Part shown: piece by piece, positions 61,621-64,000 of the stretch
Numbering within the stretch: position 1 is the first letter of the stretch
Layout of the letters: every line of letters starts with the position of its first letter
DNA from: Vitis vinifera
Taxonomy: Eukaryota > Streptophyta > Magnoliopsida > Vitales > Vitaceae
NCBI RefSeq assembly: GCF_030704535.1
Contig: NC_081810.1
Span: 744,501-808,500, forward strand
DNA: 64,000 nucleotides
Direction: 5' to 3'
Position numbers and translations under genes: made by a program
The notes under the pieces: model-generated
The model's input: the letters and a program-made list of their open reading frames with translations, nothing else
The model's database searches: none
Told to the model about the DNA's origin: nothing

Positions 61621-63274
61621 AGTTCATCTGATCCCTTGTCAGATTGATCCACTGCTATTCATTGGCGCTTCAAGATGTCCATTTCTCAACACTGCTGCTG
61701 ATCAGACCACTTCTTATACAAACATTGATTCATTTCAAAGTTGATTGAAGTCTTAGAAGGCAGAGGCTCACAACATTACCACTGAAGCCAGCATACTTCA
61801 AAGTGAATACAGCATTTCATGCCGATTCCTGGAAAGCTAAAGCTCACACCAGCAGTACATTTTCGAACAATCTTTTAGCCCCATCTTGTTTGTTCTACAC
61901 CGTTCTTGTATAATAAACAAAGCTTAAACCAACACAAATCTGGGTGTTAGGCCTGTTTAACTTTCTCGGTTTGGAATTAAGTAGACCGACAAGCACTTGG
62001 TTGTTGTAACAGTCTTGAACAAATTTTCCTCTGCATCATTATGTTGGATAAGATTTTGGATTTGTTTGTCCCATCTTTATATTACAGCAACTGTGGGGTA
62101 CATGTTCACTTTCAACACTTTCAATGGTGGTTAAGAGGCAATGATGAATGCCTTCAACCATCATCTTATCAATCATGAAAACTACTAATTTTGTCACGAA
62201 AATTCCGGATTAACATAATTATCAAGACGAATGCTTTTCACATTCTTGTCTCCTACCATATTAGAAAATAATGTAACTTGTTGCAGAAAACAGGGTTGCA
62301 CTCAGAACACAATTGTGCAAGGTGATTTCATTTTATGAAGATATGCAATAAGTTTTTATAATCATCCTATAAATATCGTCTACTTTGAGTTTAAAGGGTT
62401 TTCTTATGATTTTAAAATATGTTTAACATGGGAATTAATAATTGTTTGGTGGCGGTTCCTTGGTGGACCCATCTTTCATGCACACTTCAACCCTCCTTCT
62501 CTCTCTCTTTTTTTTTTGGCCTACAACCTTATTATTTTGTTTCACAAATAATCTTCTTTGGATTAATACCTGTAATCTCAATTAATGGGAGAAATAAATA
62601 ATCCTAATTTAAAAAAAAAAAAAAAACTTCAAATCTTCAAATTATTTTACCTTTTTCTTTTCAACGGAAGTTCTATAAATATATCTTATTCAAACTTTAT
62701 TGGAGCTCGCAAAATCTCTTCTGTTTTGATTATGTCCTTCCCCTTTAAAAGCATGGGAGGAAAAATAGTCAAAATATTTTCCTAAAAGGAGAAAGTATAA
62801 AAATAGAAAATATTTAATTGAATTCAGTCGCCACCTCAATGGGTGTGCCAAGGGACAGTATGATAGCAACCCCCCAAAAAATTAAAGAAAAATAAGAAAA
62901 AAAAAAAAATCAGTGATACAAAACAAACCACCAAATTAGGGTTTTGAATTTAAATAGCAATGAGGAGATGAATCTCCCCCTACCCTCCAAAAAAAAATGA
63001 ACAGTTGTTCACATCTGGACCCACCAAACAAATTGGATATAAAAAAACAAAAGATCGAAAATAAAGTGAGAATCTCCTTTGACTCAAGTACCAACATTAT
63101 CATTCATGATGGAAAATCAATCAATCTTCTCATTTTTTTTCTCTCTTCTTTTAAATGCTTCTTTAACCACAGAACACAAAACACAACACATGGTATATAT
63201 ACTCTCCTAAAAACCCCAAGAATACTCTCTCAAATTCTAAAGAATCCCAATACAACTTGTCTACCTCACATGCC

Positions 63275-63305
<31 letters not shown>

Positions 63306-63389
63306 GGAGGGTGGGGACTGATGAGAAGACTTGGCTCCTAAAAAAGAAATGTGGAGTGGTTTTGGAGGAGGTGAAGAGGCAAAATAGTA
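61621..63389. other. Spacer between hydrolase and LOG genes
   Basis: The first 300 bases or so are the probable 3' UTR of the hydrolase gene (an aataaa-like signal lies near 61,911). The rest is AT-rich. A (TA)n run at about 63,280-63,305 lies some 90 bases before the LOG start codon, close to its promoter or leader. Confidence 0.5.
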
Positions 63390-64000
63390 ATGGGAAAGTT
63401 CAAAAGGGTGTGTGTGTACTGTGGAAGCAATTCAGGGAACAGAAAGATATTCAGTGATGCAGCTCTTGATCTTGGAAGAGAAATGGTATTATCATTATTA
63501 TTGTGTTTTTTATCTTCTTTGATTATCGTCCATACAAAAGTTCAACAATGGTTTTTTGAGATTGGGAATTGCAGGTTGAGAGGAGGATGGATCTCATCTA
63601 TGGAGGAGGGAGTGTTGGGCTAATGGGTTTGGTTTCTCAGAAGGTCTATGATGGTGGCTGCCATGTTCTTGGGTAAGTGGATCATCAACCAAAATTGATT
63701 AAAAAAGAAAAGAAAAAGAAACTAACTTTTATTTATTTATTTATTTTGTGGGTTTTGATTTTATTTGTATTATCTTTCGTTAAAAAAGAGTGATTCCAAG
63801 GGCTCTGGTTCCAATAGAGATATCAGGGCATGCGGTTGGGCAAGTGGTGATTGTTTCTGACATGCATGAAAGAAAGGCAGAAATGGCTTCTAGGGCTGAT
63901 GCCTTCATTGCACTTCCTGGTATGTCTCTCTCTCATTTCTATATATAAACCAAAATCATCTTACTTTTACTTCACAAAAGAGTGGAGTTGGGAATTCTTC
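63390..64000 (+). CDS. LOG: Cytokinin riboside 5'-monophosphate phosphoribohydrolase (LONELY GUY), 5' part
   Basis: Three exons are visible, 63390-63485, 63575-63672 and 63789-63919, with matching phases; the gene then runs off the right edge in an intron. LOG enzymes release active free-base cytokinin from its riboside monophosphate in cytosol and nucleus. Motifs: [11 protein letters not shown] at the start, [13 protein letters not shown] (nucleotide-binding loop), [22 protein letters not shown], with the exon ending in the PG of the family PGGxGTxxE signature. About 108 residues, roughly half the usual 210-225, are seen. The ATG at 63,390 gives [12 protein letters not shown], a normal short LOG start. 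The subfamily number cannot be set from this part. Confidence 0.9.

Noticed and set aside
63257-63457. Upstream open frame before LOG
   Set aside because: It runs through a TA microsatellite and is out of frame with the recognised LOG start.

Overview
This is plant nuclear DNA. Genes have many short GT-AG introns, long stretches between genes are AT-rich, and LTR retrotransposons, MITEs and a Mutator-like element are present. Protein features point to a woody eudicot, most likely grapevine (Vitis): the R2R3-MYB at 47.8-49.0 kb looks like grape MYB5b. The species call is inference from memory, not a search.

Layout. 1-12.4 kb: a decayed yippee-like relic (595-817), then an array of about 410-bp tandem repeats (889-3229 and 8638-12398). 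The array is split by a broken Athila-type Ty3/Gypsy fossil (about 3230-8636). 12.4-14.4 kb: AT-rich spacer with a MITE. 14.4-21.9 kb (minus): an ORC1 copy that keeps its introns but has no ATG, three frameshifts and a stop, so it reads as a duplicated pseudogene. 21,975-32,141: a 10.17-kb Mutator-like element (MULE) with about 101-bp terminal inverted repeats and an exact 9-bp target duplication. It carries a Ulp1-type SUMO-protease-like gene (plus strand, open frame of 884 aa over nine exons) and, convergent to it, a MULE transposase (minus strand, one in-frame stop). An LTR-derived fragment sits in an intron of the protease gene. 32.1-41 kb: AT-rich DNA with an ALDH3 3' fragment, a complete yippee-like gene (minus, 35,790-36,423), a GC-rich island and a Copia relic.

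41.9-64 kb holds most of the apparently functional host genes, all on the plus strand: peptidyl-tRNA hydrolase (8 exons, 217 aa), MYB5-like R2R3-MYB (2 exons, 312 aa), a CLD1-like alpha/beta hydrolase (8 exons, 375 aa) and the 5' part of a LONELY GUY cytokinin-activating enzyme that runs off the right edge. AT-rich spacers with MITEs separate them. These genes share no operon-like or pathway link.

The most unusual structure is inside the MULE: about 20 copies of an 18-bp dyad motif, ACTTRA-N6-TYAAGT. They lie only in its non-coding parts and are concentrated between the two convergent genes in a 74-bp tandem array. Neighbouring motifs start 21, 31-32, 42, 52 or 72 bp apart, close to whole turns of the DNA helix. 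A perfect version lies upstream of the transposase gene. This looks like a phased binding array for a dimeric protein. I know of no description of it, but I could not search.
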